This document shows, in pieces, positions 1 through 8,095 of a stretch of DNA of 64,000 bases; the stretch's first letter is position 1; each line of letters begins with the position of its first letter. Made by a program: the position numbers and the translations under genes. This DNA is from Prostheceraeus crozeri. Taxonomy: Eukaryota; Platyhelminthes; Polycladida; Euryleptidae. The notes under the pieces were generated by a model that ran no database searches, was not told where the DNA came from, and saw only the letters and a program-made list of their open reading frames with translations. The DNA lies in the NCBI GenBank assembly GCA_907163375.1, contig CAJQUW010016866.1, positions 18,501 to 82,500 of the forward strand, read 5' to 3'.

Positions 1-821
1 TAATTAAATTATTGATGAATTCGCTATATGGCAAAACTGTGCAAAAAGATATAACCACTAAATATCATTTATGGAATGAGAATACATTGAGAAAAAATTT
101 CACTCAAGAAGTAAAAGATTATGAAAAATTAAATGATGAACAATATTTAGCGAAAGTAGAAATGGAAGATGATGAATTTCTCAAAACTAATATTGTAAAA
201 GATGGGAAGACGTCATTCATGCCATCACACTTAGGTTCTTTCATTCTTTCTCACTCTAGAAGAATCATGAATAACTTTATTTTAGAAATTAATGGTTTCA
301 AAGAAAAATACATTCATTATACAGATACTGATTCAATATATATTTCCAATGAGCTCTTTAATAAATTAGACGCTGCTGGATATGTTGGAGGAGAATTGTG
401 TCAAGGGAAAAATGATTATGGAAATGGTGGAATTATTTTTGCAATGTTTATTGCACCTAAAGTAAAATACTGTATTACTGTAGATGAGCAAGGGAGACTT
501 AGTGAAAAGAAAACATTCAAAGGATATTCACAAGATAAAGTAAAAGTAGAAGATTTTCTAAAATTATATTCGGGGAAAACATTATCGACTACAGTTAATA
601 AACCATGGAAAAGATCTTTAGAAACTGGAATTAGTATTCCTGATAAAAATAATAATACTGAAGAAAAAAAATTTTCTGGTCAAATAAATATTCTTAAACG
701 TCAAGCACCTGATGAAAATGAAATTATGTTACCTTATAACGGAGAAGATATTCAAGCTGAAATATTTCAAACAATCATCTGTGAGAGTAATTTAAGTGAT
801 GATGATGACACGTGGGAATAA
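1..821 (+). CDS. Protein-primed family B DNA polymerase, C-terminal part
   Basis: The reading frame is open to the window edge, so the true start lies to the left. The finger/palm motif B core (NSLYGK, preceded by a lysine four residues earlier) is at nt 15-35 and motif C (YTDTDS) at nt 318-335. Together they place it in family B, and the genome context points to the protein-primed type used by Polintons, adintoviruses and bidnaviruses. Such enzymes copy linear DNA from a terminal protein and carry an N-terminal exonuclease, which would be outside the window. The last 15 residues are acidic (DDDDTWE end). It converges on the next gene, from which it is separated by short tandem repeats. Family assignment is firm; the subtype is inferred. 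Confidence 0.9.
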   Translation, partial: IKLLMNSLYGKTVQKDITTKYHLWNENTLRKNFTQEVKDYEKLNDEQYLAKVEMEDDEFLKTNIVKDGKTSFMPSHLGSFILSHSRRIMNNFILEINGFKEKYIHYTDTDSIYISNELFNKLDAAGYVGGELCQGKNDYGNGGIIFAMFIAPKVKYCITVDEQGRLSEKKTFKGYSQDKVKVEDFLKLYSGKTLSTTVNKPWKRSLETGISIPDKNNNTEEKKFSGQINILKRQAPDENEIMLPYNGEDIQAEIFQTIICESNLSDDDDTWE

Positions 822-829
822 TAATTTTT

Positions 830-961
830 TTATTACATCTAAAAACTTATCACATCTAAAAACTTATCACATCTAAAAACTTATTACATCTAAACACTTA
901 TCACATCTAAAAACTTATTACATCTAAAAATTTTATTACATCTAAAAATTTTATTACATAT
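830..961. repeat. About eight tandem 17-bp repeats between convergent genes
   Basis: The unit TTATYACATCTAAAAAC is repeated head to tail with small changes, and the last two copies are a base or two longer. It fills the space between the stop of the polymerase gene and the stop of the opposing gene at 997. A 3'-end or polyadenylation role is possible but only inferred from position. Confidence 0.85.
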
Positions 962-996
962 GAAAATATATTTATCGAATATTTTGGTATTTTCTA

Positions 997-2292
997 TTAA
1001 GTTTTATCATATAATGTTTTATCAAAAGATAATTTAAATTTTTTTTCACTAACTATTGATTCTTCATCATCATCATCAATTGATTCTTCATCATCATTAT
1101 AAATTGTTTCTTCATCATCATAAATTACACTTTTTGGGATTGGATGCCCTTCCATGATAGGATACCATTCTCTTATTGGAATATCTAATTCTAAATTACA
1201 TCTTTTATCTGATAATAATATAATAGAGAAAAATATTGGTCTTTGATCTCTTTTGGAAAATTTAATAACACCACCATAATCTGAATCACTTTTAGTTTTT
1301 GTTAAAGATGATAAAATTTTAAATTGATTAGATGTAAATCCTAATTTAAATTTTGTAGACCCGACACATAGTTGTCTAACAGTATCTTCAACTATACCAT
1401 CATTATTATTTTCAATTGTAAGAAAATGAAATTTAGATAAATTTTTATAATTACTAATATTTTTATAATCTTTTTTACCATTTACACCTTTTTCAGATGT
1501 TACAGAATCATCATTATTATCATAAGATTCTTTAAGATCGGGCAAAGCCCTAGAATCTTCGGTTCGTTTATTATGATTATGATTATGGTCATTGTTAATA
1601 GTATAAGGTGTTGACCACATATAAATTTTCTCTTGTTGAGCTAAACCATTTATATAAGATTTTAATAAATTAATATTTAAGTTTGAATATAATCCTATAT
1701 ACGTATCATCATCATATCTTTGCGGCATTTCTAATGTTTCTTGTTTATAAATTGTATCTCTATAATAAACTTGACATAATAATTCTTCATTATGTTTTTT
1801 ACTCTCTATGTGAATGTTATATTGATTTTGATCGTCAACAAATAATCTAATTTTTTCTTTCGAAAAAGATTTTAATTTTTTAACTAATTCTTTAATATTG
1901 ATATAATTAATAATTTTAGTTTCTATCCAATCAGTATTACTAATTGGTAACACTGCTCTAATGAATCCGTAAACATTATTATGTCCTATTATAACCATAT
2001 TTTCTTTATTTAATTCTACATAAGCTACATCATTATATTTACTTACAATCTCCATAAATTTAATAAATGGATCACCTGGAAAAATACAATAATTAGTTTC
2101 TATAGAAGGTAAACCTTTTGTTTGTTCTCTAAATATTTCGGCTTGTAATTGAAATAAAATATTAACATCTATACATGGATTATTATTATTATTATTATCA
2201 AAACATTTATTTTCAAATCCCGTTGATCTCGTCGAAGAAGAAGAACAGGATGATGCGGACGAATATAATTTTTTTAAATTTGGTTTTTCCAT
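997..2292 (-). CDS. Unknown 431-residue acidic-tailed protein, possible DNA clamp-like fold
   Basis: I do not recognise this protein with certainty. It starts with a Ser-rich stretch (residues 10-25) and an Asn run, has a central mixed alpha/beta region of about 300 residues and ends in an acidic DDEE-rich tail followed by a short Lys-rich end. Parts of the middle, such as the segment 'INIKELVKKLKSF' followed by 'IRLFVDD', recall the subunit pattern of PCNA-type sliding clamps, in which a helix is followed by alternating strands, and a second such unit may follow near residue 315. That would suit a neighbour of a DNA polymerase. The idea rests on pattern reading only. It is divergent to the fibre-like gene, with 47 bp between the starts. 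Confidence 0.45.
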   Translation of the reverse strand: MEKPNLKKLYSSASSCSSSSTRSTGFENKCFDNNNNNNPCIDVNILFQLQAEIFREQTKGLPSIETNYCIFPGDPFIKFMEIVSKYNDVAYVELNKENMVIIGHNNVYGFIRAVLPISNTDWIETKIINYINIKELVKKLKSFSKEKIRLFVDDQNQYNIHIESKKHNEELLCQVYYRDTIYKQETLEMPQRYDDDTYIGLYSNLNINLLKSYINGLAQQEKIYMWSTPYTINNDHNHNHNKRTEDSRALPDLKESYDNNDDSVTSEKGVNGKKDYKNISNYKNLSKFHFLTIENNNDGIVEDTVRQLCVGSTKFKLGFTSNQFKILSSLTKTKSDSDYGGVIKFSKRDQRPIFFSIILLSDKRCNLELDIPIREWYPIMEGHPIPKSVIYDDEETIYNDDEESIDDDDEESIVSEKKFKLSFDKTLYDKT

Positions 2293-2339
2293 TTTTTTAT
2301 TTTTATTAGAAAAAATTTTACTTTTTTATTGTTTTAAAA
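2293..2339. promoter_or_regulatory. Divergent intergenic region, likely two-way promoter
   Basis: Only 47 bp, almost all A and T, separate the start codons of the minus-strand gene ending at 2292 and the plus-strand gene starting at 2340. Any promoters for both must lie here or inside the genes. No TATA box stands out from the AT-rich background. Confidence 0.35.
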
Positions 2340-3227
2340 ATGATGTTACCAAATGTTGGTGGAGGTGCATATATCCCGAATAATCGTGAATTAGAAATAG
2401 AGATAGAAAATTATATTATGAAAACTGGAGACGTTTTATCTGGTCCATTGCATCTTTCTATTCTTCCACAACAAAATACAGAGTTAACAAATAAACAATA
2501 TGTTGATACACAAATCAATGATTTAAAGGAAAAATATATAAACGATGTTTTGGTTCCACTGATGAATGAATTAAAGTTGCTAAAACTTAATGACAAATCA
2601 TTAAACGAAAAATTATTAAAACTTGATAAAAAGGATAGAGAGCTAGAAGCAGATATAGCAAAACTTTTTAAAAAGATTTCAGAACAATCAAAAATTTTAA
2701 TATTACTTTTTTTAAATTTAAAATCTGCTGTAATTAAAAATAAACATCAGATAAAAATGTTAAAAGAACAATTAGAAGATGAAATAGAAAAACTTCCTGA
2801 AAGAATTAAAAAAAATTTAAAGCAGTTACAAACTACATTCCAAAAAAGTGTTGATGAATTAAGTTCTAAAATTACTCAACAAATGAAAAAGATGAATAGA
2901 ATAATAAATGAAGTAAACTCACTTAATGAAAAAGTTGATAAAATGAAAAATCTTAAAATCAATCTAGAAAATGAATTAAAGAAAAATTTACAAGAAAACT
3001 CTAAAGAAAATAAAGAACAGTTAGATGCTGTTAAAAGACAATTAGATGTTCTTAAAGTTAAATTGAATGCTCTTAAAGCGGCGTTGAAGATTAATCAGCA
3101 GAAAATGCAAGTTAATAGAAGAGAAATTAAAGTACATCACACGCTGCTTGACGCAATAGATAAAGTGCAACAGGCAATTAATAAAGTTATCTCGAAGTTG
3201 TTGTCCATTCACAAACGTAAATCTTAG
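2340..3227 (+). CDS. Fibre-like coiled-coil protein
   Basis: The first 30 residues are Gly/Asn-rich (GGGAYIPNN). Residues about 28-58 hold 'MKTGDVLSGPL' and then 'ELTNKQYVD', a pair of motifs familiar from tail-fibre and trimeric-spike proteins of phages (GDxMSGPL...ATKKYVD). From about residue 60 to 290 the protein is Lys/Glu/Leu-rich with heptad spacing and should form long coiled coils. A trimeric fibre or spike anchored by its N-terminus fits both. It starts a run of four plus-strand genes with short gaps (about 50-200 bp) that look like the structural gene block. There is no signal peptide. The fibre role is inferred from motif and context. Confidence 0.6.
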   Translation: MMLPNVGGGAYIPNNRELEIEIENYIMKTGDVLSGPLHLSILPQQNTELTNKQYVDTQINDLKEKYINDVLVPLMNELKLLKLNDKSLNEKLLKLDKKDRELEADIAKLFKKISEQSKILILLFLNLKSAVIKNKHQIKMLKEQLEDEIEKLPERIKKNLKQLQTTFQKSVDELSSKITQQMKKMNRIINEVNSLNEKVDKMKNLKINLENELKKNLQENSKENKEQLDAVKRQLDVLKVKLNALKAALKINQQKMQVNRREIKVHHTLLDAIDKVQQAINKVISKLLSIHKRKS

Positions 3228-3280
3228 CGTAAATATTAACGTAAATATTTTTTCCCAAAAGTCAAATTTAATCCTAAAAA

Positions 3281-3754
3281 ATGCCTATAATTTATAAACA
3301 CAATCTTAAACATTTTGCATCAAATAATAAAATTGCTCATGAACCATCTCAGAAACCTGTTTATCATTATGATAATAGAGAAACAGTCGGAACAGAAAAG
3401 TTCCTAGGCACCGCAGGTGCCGTCCAAAAAGAAGGGGATGGCATCTTTTCTGGTATTGGAAGTATCGTTAACTTAATTAAAAATAATAAAGATTTGATTA
3501 CATCTGCTGCAAAAGGAGCAGCTGCTATAGGTAGTACAGCTAGTGCAATATCAAATGCTGTTAAATCACAAAACGAATTAAAACAACTAGAAGCTATTCG
3601 TAAACTCAAGAATGATTCTGAAGAACTAAAAAAATTAAAAAAACTTTCAGATGAAACAAAAAACAAAATTGCTAACATAGCTGTAGAGGGTGATAGTAAA
3701 CATAATGAAAAAACAATTGAAGAAATAAGAGGTAATGGTCTAGCAAAATTCTAA
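3281..3754 (+). CDS. Small virion-type protein with Gly/Ala amphipathic segment
   Basis: A 157-residue protein. Residues about 53-65 carry a GDGIFSGIGSIV segment, followed by a helix-prone Ala/Gly/Ser-rich stretch (about 73-95) and a Lys/Glu-rich helical C-terminus. This layout resembles the minor core or membrane-active proteins of adenoviruses (pVI or pX type) and the similar proteins of adintoviruses. It lies between the fibre-like gene and the capsid gene. A perfect 6-bp hairpin with a three-base loop (3407-3421) sits inside the coding region. I cannot identify a family by sequence; the role is inferred from shape and neighbours. Confidence 0.5.
   Translation: MPIIYKHNLKHFASNNKIAHEPSQKPVYHYDNRETVGTEKFLGTAGAVQKEGDGIFSGIGSIVNLIKNNKDLITSAAKGAAAIGSTASAISNAVKSQNELKQLEAIRKLKNDSEELKKLKKLSDETKNKIANIAVEGDSKHNEKTIEEIRGNGLAKF
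3407..3421. repeat. GC-rich triloop hairpin inside a gene
   Basis: GGCACC-GCA-GGTGCC, a perfect 6-bp stem with a three-base loop in an otherwise AT-rich gene. It adds codons in frame. Similar hairpins lie at 1540-1550, 5167-5179, 5850-5864, 7630-7642 and 7644-7658. Confidence 0.8.
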
Positions 3755-3823
3755 AATTATATTTTAGTAAAAATTTTTTTCTATCTGTGAGAAAAACAAA
3801 AAGTCAAATTATTTTTTATAAAA

Positions 3824-5158
3824 ATGTCTTCGCTTATCGAAAATAAATTTAGATTAGACGATCCTCCGTTCGTCAGTTATAATCAAAAAAAGAATGACTA
3901 TATAAGAATTGCTATGAATCCCGGATCTTCCAGTAGAGTAAACACTGGAGGTGATTTAATTTTTGAAGTTGATAATCAGCAGAGCTATTTATATTTACCT
4001 GATTCATTTTTACACTGTGAATATTCTTTATATAGTGATGCTAATTTTACAACACCATTACCAGATACCGATAATATTACACTAGAAAATAATTTTTTTC
4101 CAAGATTATTTACACAAATGCGTTTAGATGTTGCAACTCAAAATATAGAAACAATAAGTGATTCCCCAGGTGTAATTGATACAATGCTTAGATTTGTAAT
4201 AATTGGTGAAAATAATAAAAAGTATAAAGTCGAAGGTTGGTTTCCTGATACTAATGATGGTATAATTATTGATGATTTAACTCACGCCGGAACAGATGCC
4301 GCAGGAATTGCGAAAGATGTAGAAAATATTGCAAAACATTTAAATAAAACAAACAATACTGCATATAAAGAAAGACGTGAATTTAACAAGAAAAGTAAGC
4401 AAACAGTAAATTGGTCATTGTCTCCATTATTCGGTTATTTAGATTATGTCAAAATATCATATCAATTAAAATTTAAATTAATAATTCATCGTACAGCAAA
4501 TAATGAATTAATCTTTTTTGGTAAGACTGGAAAAAAAGCATATTTAAAAATTGATAGACTTGAATGGTGGATTAAACATATTACTCCTAGTTTAGAGATT
4601 GAAACAGCTATTGCAAAAAGATTAAATACTAACAAACCAATTCCAGTAAATTTTCTAAAGCGTACTGCTAGTTCAGTAACTTTTTCAGAGCAAAGATTTA
4701 ACTGGCATTTTACTAGAACTGCGAATACTCCAAGATATTTATTACTAACATTTCAAAGAAATAATTCTCCAAGTTTTGATAAGAACAATAATATTTTTCA
4801 TATTAATACAATTCGAAGTTTACAAGTTTCATTAAATCAAACTCGATATCCAATTGATCCATTAAGATTCGATGATACCAATAATCAATTTATGGAAGGA
4901 TATGATTCTTATAGAAATCTTTGTATAGAATTTGGAGTTGAACCACAATTAACTCCTGGAGATTGGAGACATTTATATCCAATTTTCTGTTTCGATTTAA
5001 GTGCACAATCAGAAGATATTATTAAAAATGGTTGTGATGTAACAATTAATATTGAAAAAAAAGATTCCACAACTTCATTGATGGCTTATGGTTTATTGCT
5101 AGAAGATACAAAATATTCCATTGAAGTTCTTAATGGGAAGATGGTTAGGATAGGTTAG
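3824..5158 (+). CDS. Major capsid protein candidate (hexon-like, double jelly-roll type)
   Basis: A 444-residue protein, rich in strands, aromatic residues and Asn, with no signal peptide or membrane segment. It begins with 'MSSLIENKFRLDDPP' and has a pattern of short strands joined by loops along its whole length. Its size and its place between two small virion-type proteins match the major capsid protein of Polintons and adintoviruses. Proteins of this look are widespread in animal genomes as unassigned ORFs. The fold cannot be proved by eye; a structure prediction showing two eight-strand jelly rolls would confirm it. The stop codon is followed by a small hairpin. Confidence 0.6.
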   Translation: MSSLIENKFRLDDPPFVSYNQKKNDYIRIAMNPGSSSRVNTGGDLIFEVDNQQSYLYLPDSFLHCEYSLYSDANFTTPLPDTDNITLENNFFPRLFTQMRLDVATQNIETISDSPGVIDTMLRFVIIGENNKKYKVEGWFPDTNDGIIIDDLTHAGTDAAGIAKDVENIAKHLNKTNNTAYKERREFNKKSKQTVNWSLSPLFGYLDYVKISYQLKFKLIIHRTANNELIFFGKTGKKAYLKIDRLEWWIKHITPSLEIETAIAKRLNTNKPIPVNFLKRTASSVTFSEQRFNWHFTRTANTPRYLLLTFQRNNSPSFDKNNNIFHINTIRSLQVSLNQTRYPIDPLRFDDTNNQFMEGYDSYRNLCIEFGVEPQLTPGDWRHLYPIFCFDLSAQSEDIIKNGCDVTINIEKKDSTTSLMAYGLLLEDTKYSIEVLNGKMVRIG

Positions 5159-5356
5159 TAACCTGAGGACCTTTGGTCCGATAGGCTAAAGCCCAAGACT
5201 TCGTCGTTTAATTAATTTAATTTTTTTGATAACTTAAAAATTTTGATAACTAGAATAGGTTAAAATTTTTTTAGTAACTTGAAATTTTTTCATAACTAGA
5301 ATAGATTAAAAATTCTTAACTTAAAATTTTCGTAACTTAAAATTCTTTTATTAAAA
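5159..5356. other. Intergenic spacer with hairpin and short AT repeats
   Basis: Just after the capsid stop is GGACC-TTT-GGTCC (5167-5179), then a GGC-taaa-GCC mini-hairpin. The rest is made of loose repeats of 'TAACTTAAAATTTT' and 'AACTAGAATAGGTTAAAA' types up to the next start codon. The hairpin recurs, changed, after the next gene (5850-5864). Confidence 0.6.
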
Positions 5357-5842
5357 ATGTCGCAAGCGAAAAGTAATATTAATAATAAAACTGTTGAATT
5401 AAAATTACGTAATATTGTTGACAAAAATACCCCTAAAACTATTACGATTAATAAAAAAAAGTATTACATAAGTAAACCAATGATAGAGAATATTCAATTA
5501 CAAGAAGAAAAGAATGGCGGGATTCTCCCATTAATTCCACTAATAATAGGAGGCATAGCAGCAGCAGGAAGTGTTGCAGGTGGGACAGCTGGTATTGTCC
5601 AAGCAGTAAATAAAAATAAATCAGAGAAGGCAGCATTAGAAGAACAAAAACGTCATAACAGAGAGTTAGAGAAAGTTGCTAGGGGTGAAGGAGTAGTAGA
5701 TAATTTTATTAGTAAATTAAAATTAGTTGATGAAGGAAAACGAGTTCTTAAAAATATTCTCCACAATGTTGATGATTTAATTGAAATTAAAGAAACTAAA
5801 GATGGTTCTGGAATATATCTAAGTCCTAGTATGATAAGGTAA
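5357..5842 (+). CDS. Second small virion-type protein with hydrophobic Gly/Ala segment
   Basis: A 161-residue protein with a basic N-terminal half (Lys/Asn-rich, residues 1-45), then 'NGGILPLIPLIIGGIAAAG' and a Gly/Ala stretch up to about residue 82, then a charged helix. The GGxLP followed by a hydrophobic Gly/Ala run is typical of small core or membrane-lytic proteins in adenoviruses and adintoviruses (pX or pVI type). It lies directly after the capsid gene and before the phospholipase-integrase gene, so it is probably a virion component. No family can be named with certainty. Confidence 0.55.
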   Translation: MSQAKSNINNKTVELKLRNIVDKNTPKTITINKKKYYISKPMIENIQLQEEKNGGILPLIPLIIGGIAAAGSVAGGTAGIVQAVNKNKSEKAALEEQKRHNRELEKVARGEGVVDNFISKLKLVDEGKRVLKNILHNVDDLIEIKETKDGSGIYLSPSMIR

Positions 5843-5849
5843 TAACCTC

Positions 5850-5864
5850 AGAACCTTTGGTTCT
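5850..5864. repeat. Hairpin just after stop codon
   Basis: AGAACC-TTT-GGTTCT, a 6-bp stem and three-base loop, starts 8 bp after the TAA of the second small virion-type gene and is followed by TTT. The stretch from the stop (TAACCTSAGRACCTTTGGTYC) is shared with the end of the capsid gene at 5158-5179. Confidence 0.75.
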
Positions 5865-5902
5865 TTTCGGTAAAACAATTTTTTTTTGTTTTATCTTTTA
5901 AA

Positions 5903-7282
5903 ATGAATTCTAAAAATTCTGAAAATTTTATTAAATTAAAAATTTCTAATTTAGATTTATTGAATTATCTATTAAACAAAAATAAAAACTCAAATTGTAA
6001 AATTTATGAAGGTAACGACGACAAACAAAGTTTGGCTACTACCTACGGTGGTGACATACAAAAAACATTAGAAAACTTTCCTGGATTTATTTGGAGTAAA
6101 TATTCGAAAGAAAAACATCTTCCTGGTCATTCATATACCGGTCCAGGAACTCGATTAGATATAAGACTAGATGAGAATAATAATCCGAAACCAGGTGAAG
6201 AACCGATAAATAGAGTAGATGCCGCAGCTTACAGGCATGATTTAGCTTATCGAAATCATGATCTAAGTTCTCGACATGCAGCTGATAAGATGATTCAAGA
6301 ATTAGATAGTATTCAAAATCCTACATTTAGAGAAAAAATTGAAAGAATGTTTGTTAAGAAAGCTTTACAAGCTAAAATATTATTCGGTCAGGGTTTAAAT
6401 GAAACGACAGCAAAGCTGTCTGAGAGCAACGCTCGAACTAATAACCCTGAGAGCAACGCTCGAACTAATAACTCTGAGAGCAACGCTCGAACCTACGCGT
6501 CTGAAATTCATAAAGAATACAGAAGGCCTAAATATTTATTGAAAGTAAAAGTATTTAATAAAGATGATATTTGGAGTGCTGATCTTATTCATATGCCGAA
6601 TGATTCTGATTATAAATACGCATTGACCGTTATAGATTTATATACACGATACGCTTGGGTAAAACCTTTAAAAAATAAAAGTGGTCTATCAGTTAAATAT
6701 GCGTTTGAAGAAATCTTTAAAGAAAGTAATAGAAAGCCAAAAAAATTGTCTGTTGATAAAGGATCGGAATTTTATAACAGAAACGTTCAGCCACTATTTG
6801 AAATTGTTTATTCAACTGAAAACGCTGGGAAGGCCGTAGTGATAGAAAGATTCAATCGGTCGTTAAAAAATAAATTATTCAAGAAATTTACTGAGCAAAG
6901 AAATCAGAAATGGTTGAAGATATTACCAGGAATTGTGGAAGAGTACAATAATAAAGTTCATTCTGGTATTGAAGAAACTCCAAAGAATGCTTCTGACGAC
7001 CCTGATTTGATACGAAAGAAAATATTCGAGAATAATAATTCGAATGAGAGTAATCCGAATTTGCAGAAACTTAAACCGAAATTTAAAATTGGAGATAGAG
7101 TTAGAATATTTAAATATAAGAATAAATTTGAAAAAGGCTTTGTTGGTTATTGGACTAAAGAAATATTTGAAGTTTGCAAAATAAATAAAACTTATCCGAT
7201 TACTTATGAAATTAAAGATTTAGATAATGAGGATATCAGAGGACGTTTTTATCAAAATGAATTACAGAAAACAGAGCTTTAA
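5903..7282 (+). CDS. Phospholipase A2 (parvovirus VP1 type) joined to DDE integrase
   Basis: One 459-residue frame. Residues about 73-135 form a parvovirus-type secreted PLA2 domain: Ca-binding loop 'YTGPGTRLD', catalytic 'HDLAY' and a following 'AADKMI' helix. This activity helps particles leave endosomes. Residues about 173-199 are three copies of a 9-residue repeat (ESNARTNNP). Residues about 215-360 form the integrase core with 'WSADLIHM', 'SVDKGSEF' and 'VIERFNRSLK' supplying D, D and E; an SH3/chromo-like C-terminal part (GDRVRIFKYKNKFEKG) follows. Polinton integrases have this core and tail. PLA2 and integrase are normally separate proteins, so the joined frame is odd. Whether it is made as one chain or cut by the protease is not known. 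Confidence 0.85.
   Translation: MNSKNSENFIKLKISNLDLLNYLLNKNKNSNCKIYEGNDDKQSLATTYGGDIQKTLENFPGFIWSKYSKEKHLPGHSYTGPGTRLDIRLDENNNPKPGEEPINRVDAAAYRHDLAYRNHDLSSRHAADKMIQELDSIQNPTFREKIERMFVKKALQAKILFGQGLNETTAKLSESNARTNNPESNARTNNSESNARTYASEIHKEYRRPKYLLKVKVFNKDDIWSADLIHMPNDSDYKYALTVIDLYTRYAWVKPLKNKSGLSVKYAFEEIFKESNRKPKKLSVDKGSEFYNRNVQPLFEIVYSTENAGKAVVIERFNRSLKNKLFKKFTEQRNQKWLKILPGIVEEYNNKVHSGIEETPKNASDDPDLIRKKIFENNNSNESNPNLQKLKPKFKIGDRVRIFKYKNKFEKGFVGYWTKEIFEVCKINKTYPITYEIKDLDNEDIRGRFYQNELQKTEL
6421..6501 (+). repeat. Three in-frame 27-bp repeats linking PLA2 and integrase
   Basis: Units at 6421-6447, 6448-6474 and 6475-6501 begin TGAGAGCAACGCTCGAAC; the last diverges in its final third. Each holds a GAGC-aac-GCTC mini-hairpin and encodes ESNART plus three residues. 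They form the linker between the two domains. Confidence 0.9.
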
Positions 7283-7316
7283 CCTTTAGGTGGCGCTTTA
7301 GCTAGCTTCGCTTGAG

Positions 7317-7805
7317 TTATAGATTGTTTAACTCTAACATAATATCTAGAAATGGTACTCCTTTTTGTAATTTGTACAAAACGTATAAACATAATTGTCC
7401 ACAATAGGTAGTGCCTGGTGTTTGAATTTGAAACGTATTGTATGTTCCCGTTCCAAGTAATTCTTTTACTTCGTTTGTAGGGGGCAAACCGTATGAATCA
7501 AAATAATAGTTCTCAGCCTCCGGGCGGTCAAAATAATAGTTCTGCTGATGATTTTTAACGCCTGCTGACCAATGTACACCTTTTTCATCTGACGTATGAA
7601 GATTTGTTATGAAATTTACAGTTATTGATGGAACTTTGTTCCGGGAACTGAAGGTTCCTGTTGGTCTATTTTTTAGGAATTGTAATTCATCCCTCATCAA
7701 TATGTGAAAATTCTTTATTCCTAATCGATTAGCAATCTTATTTAAATCGAAATTCGTTGTTGTCTGTGTTCCATATAATTTCAAAAACTCATTTATGTTG
7801 CTCAT
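7317..7805 (-). CDS. Adenain-like cysteine protease
   Basis: A 162-residue protein with the order of catalytic residues of adenovirus protease and the Ulp1 clan: His in 'GVHWSAG' (about residue 78), Asp in 'YYFDSYG' (about 104), Gln in 'QIQTPG' (about 128) and Cys in 'YCGQLCL' (about 137). The length is close to that of Polinton and adintovirus proteases. It would mature virion proteins, presumably the small virion-type proteins and others encoded nearby. It runs opposite to the structural block, its stop lying about 35 bp from the integrase stop. The sequence coding for NYYFD is present twice around a GC-rich insert just before the catalytic Asp. Two hairpins (7630-7658) lie in the N-terminal half. 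Confidence 0.85.
   Translation of the reverse strand: MSNINEFLKLYGTQTTTNFDLNKIANRLGIKNFHILMRDELQFLKNRPTGTFSSRNKVPSITVNFITNLHTSDEKGVHWSAGVKNHQQNYYFDRPEAENYYFDSYGLPPTNEVKELLGTGTYNTFQIQTPGTTYCGQLCLYVLYKLQKGVPFLDIMLELNNL
7630..7658. repeat. Two adjacent GC-rich hairpins in the protease gene
   Basis: GGAAC-TTT-GTTCC (7630-7642) and GGAAC-TGAAG-GTTCC (7644-7658) follow each other almost directly and share the GGAAC stem. Confidence 0.75.
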
Positions 7806-7850
7806 TTTATAATAAAAAAATTTCTTAAGGGACCCCTAGAAGTCAGGGGG

Positions 7851-8007
7851 GTATTGATTTAAAACTGTTCTCTAATGATGTCTTTCCTTACTACTTAGTC
7901 AGAAGGGGTATTGATTTAAAACATTTTTATAATGATGACTTTCCTTACTACTTGGGGGGGGGTATTGATTTAAAACTGGTCTCTAATGATGTCTTTCTTT
8001 ACTACTT
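7851..8007. repeat. Three tandem copies of a 46-57 bp unit
   Basis: Units starting at 7851, 7908 and 7962 read GTATTGATTTAAAAC, then a variable part and TTACTACTT; each is preceded by a G run. They lie just outside the protease start codon. A CCCCT...AGGGG stem precedes the first. They may be part of the promoter or end region of the viral element. Confidence 0.8.
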
Positions 8008-8095
8008 ATTCAATTTTGAAATGATTTAATTAAATCTAAATTTAAACGTTACATTGTTGCATTGTATTAGTAGAGTTGGTGTTTCGCACATCTTT

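Noticed and set aside
830-961. Short regular repeats as a CRISPR array
   Set aside because: The units are contiguous without unique spacers, and the context is a eukaryotic viral element.
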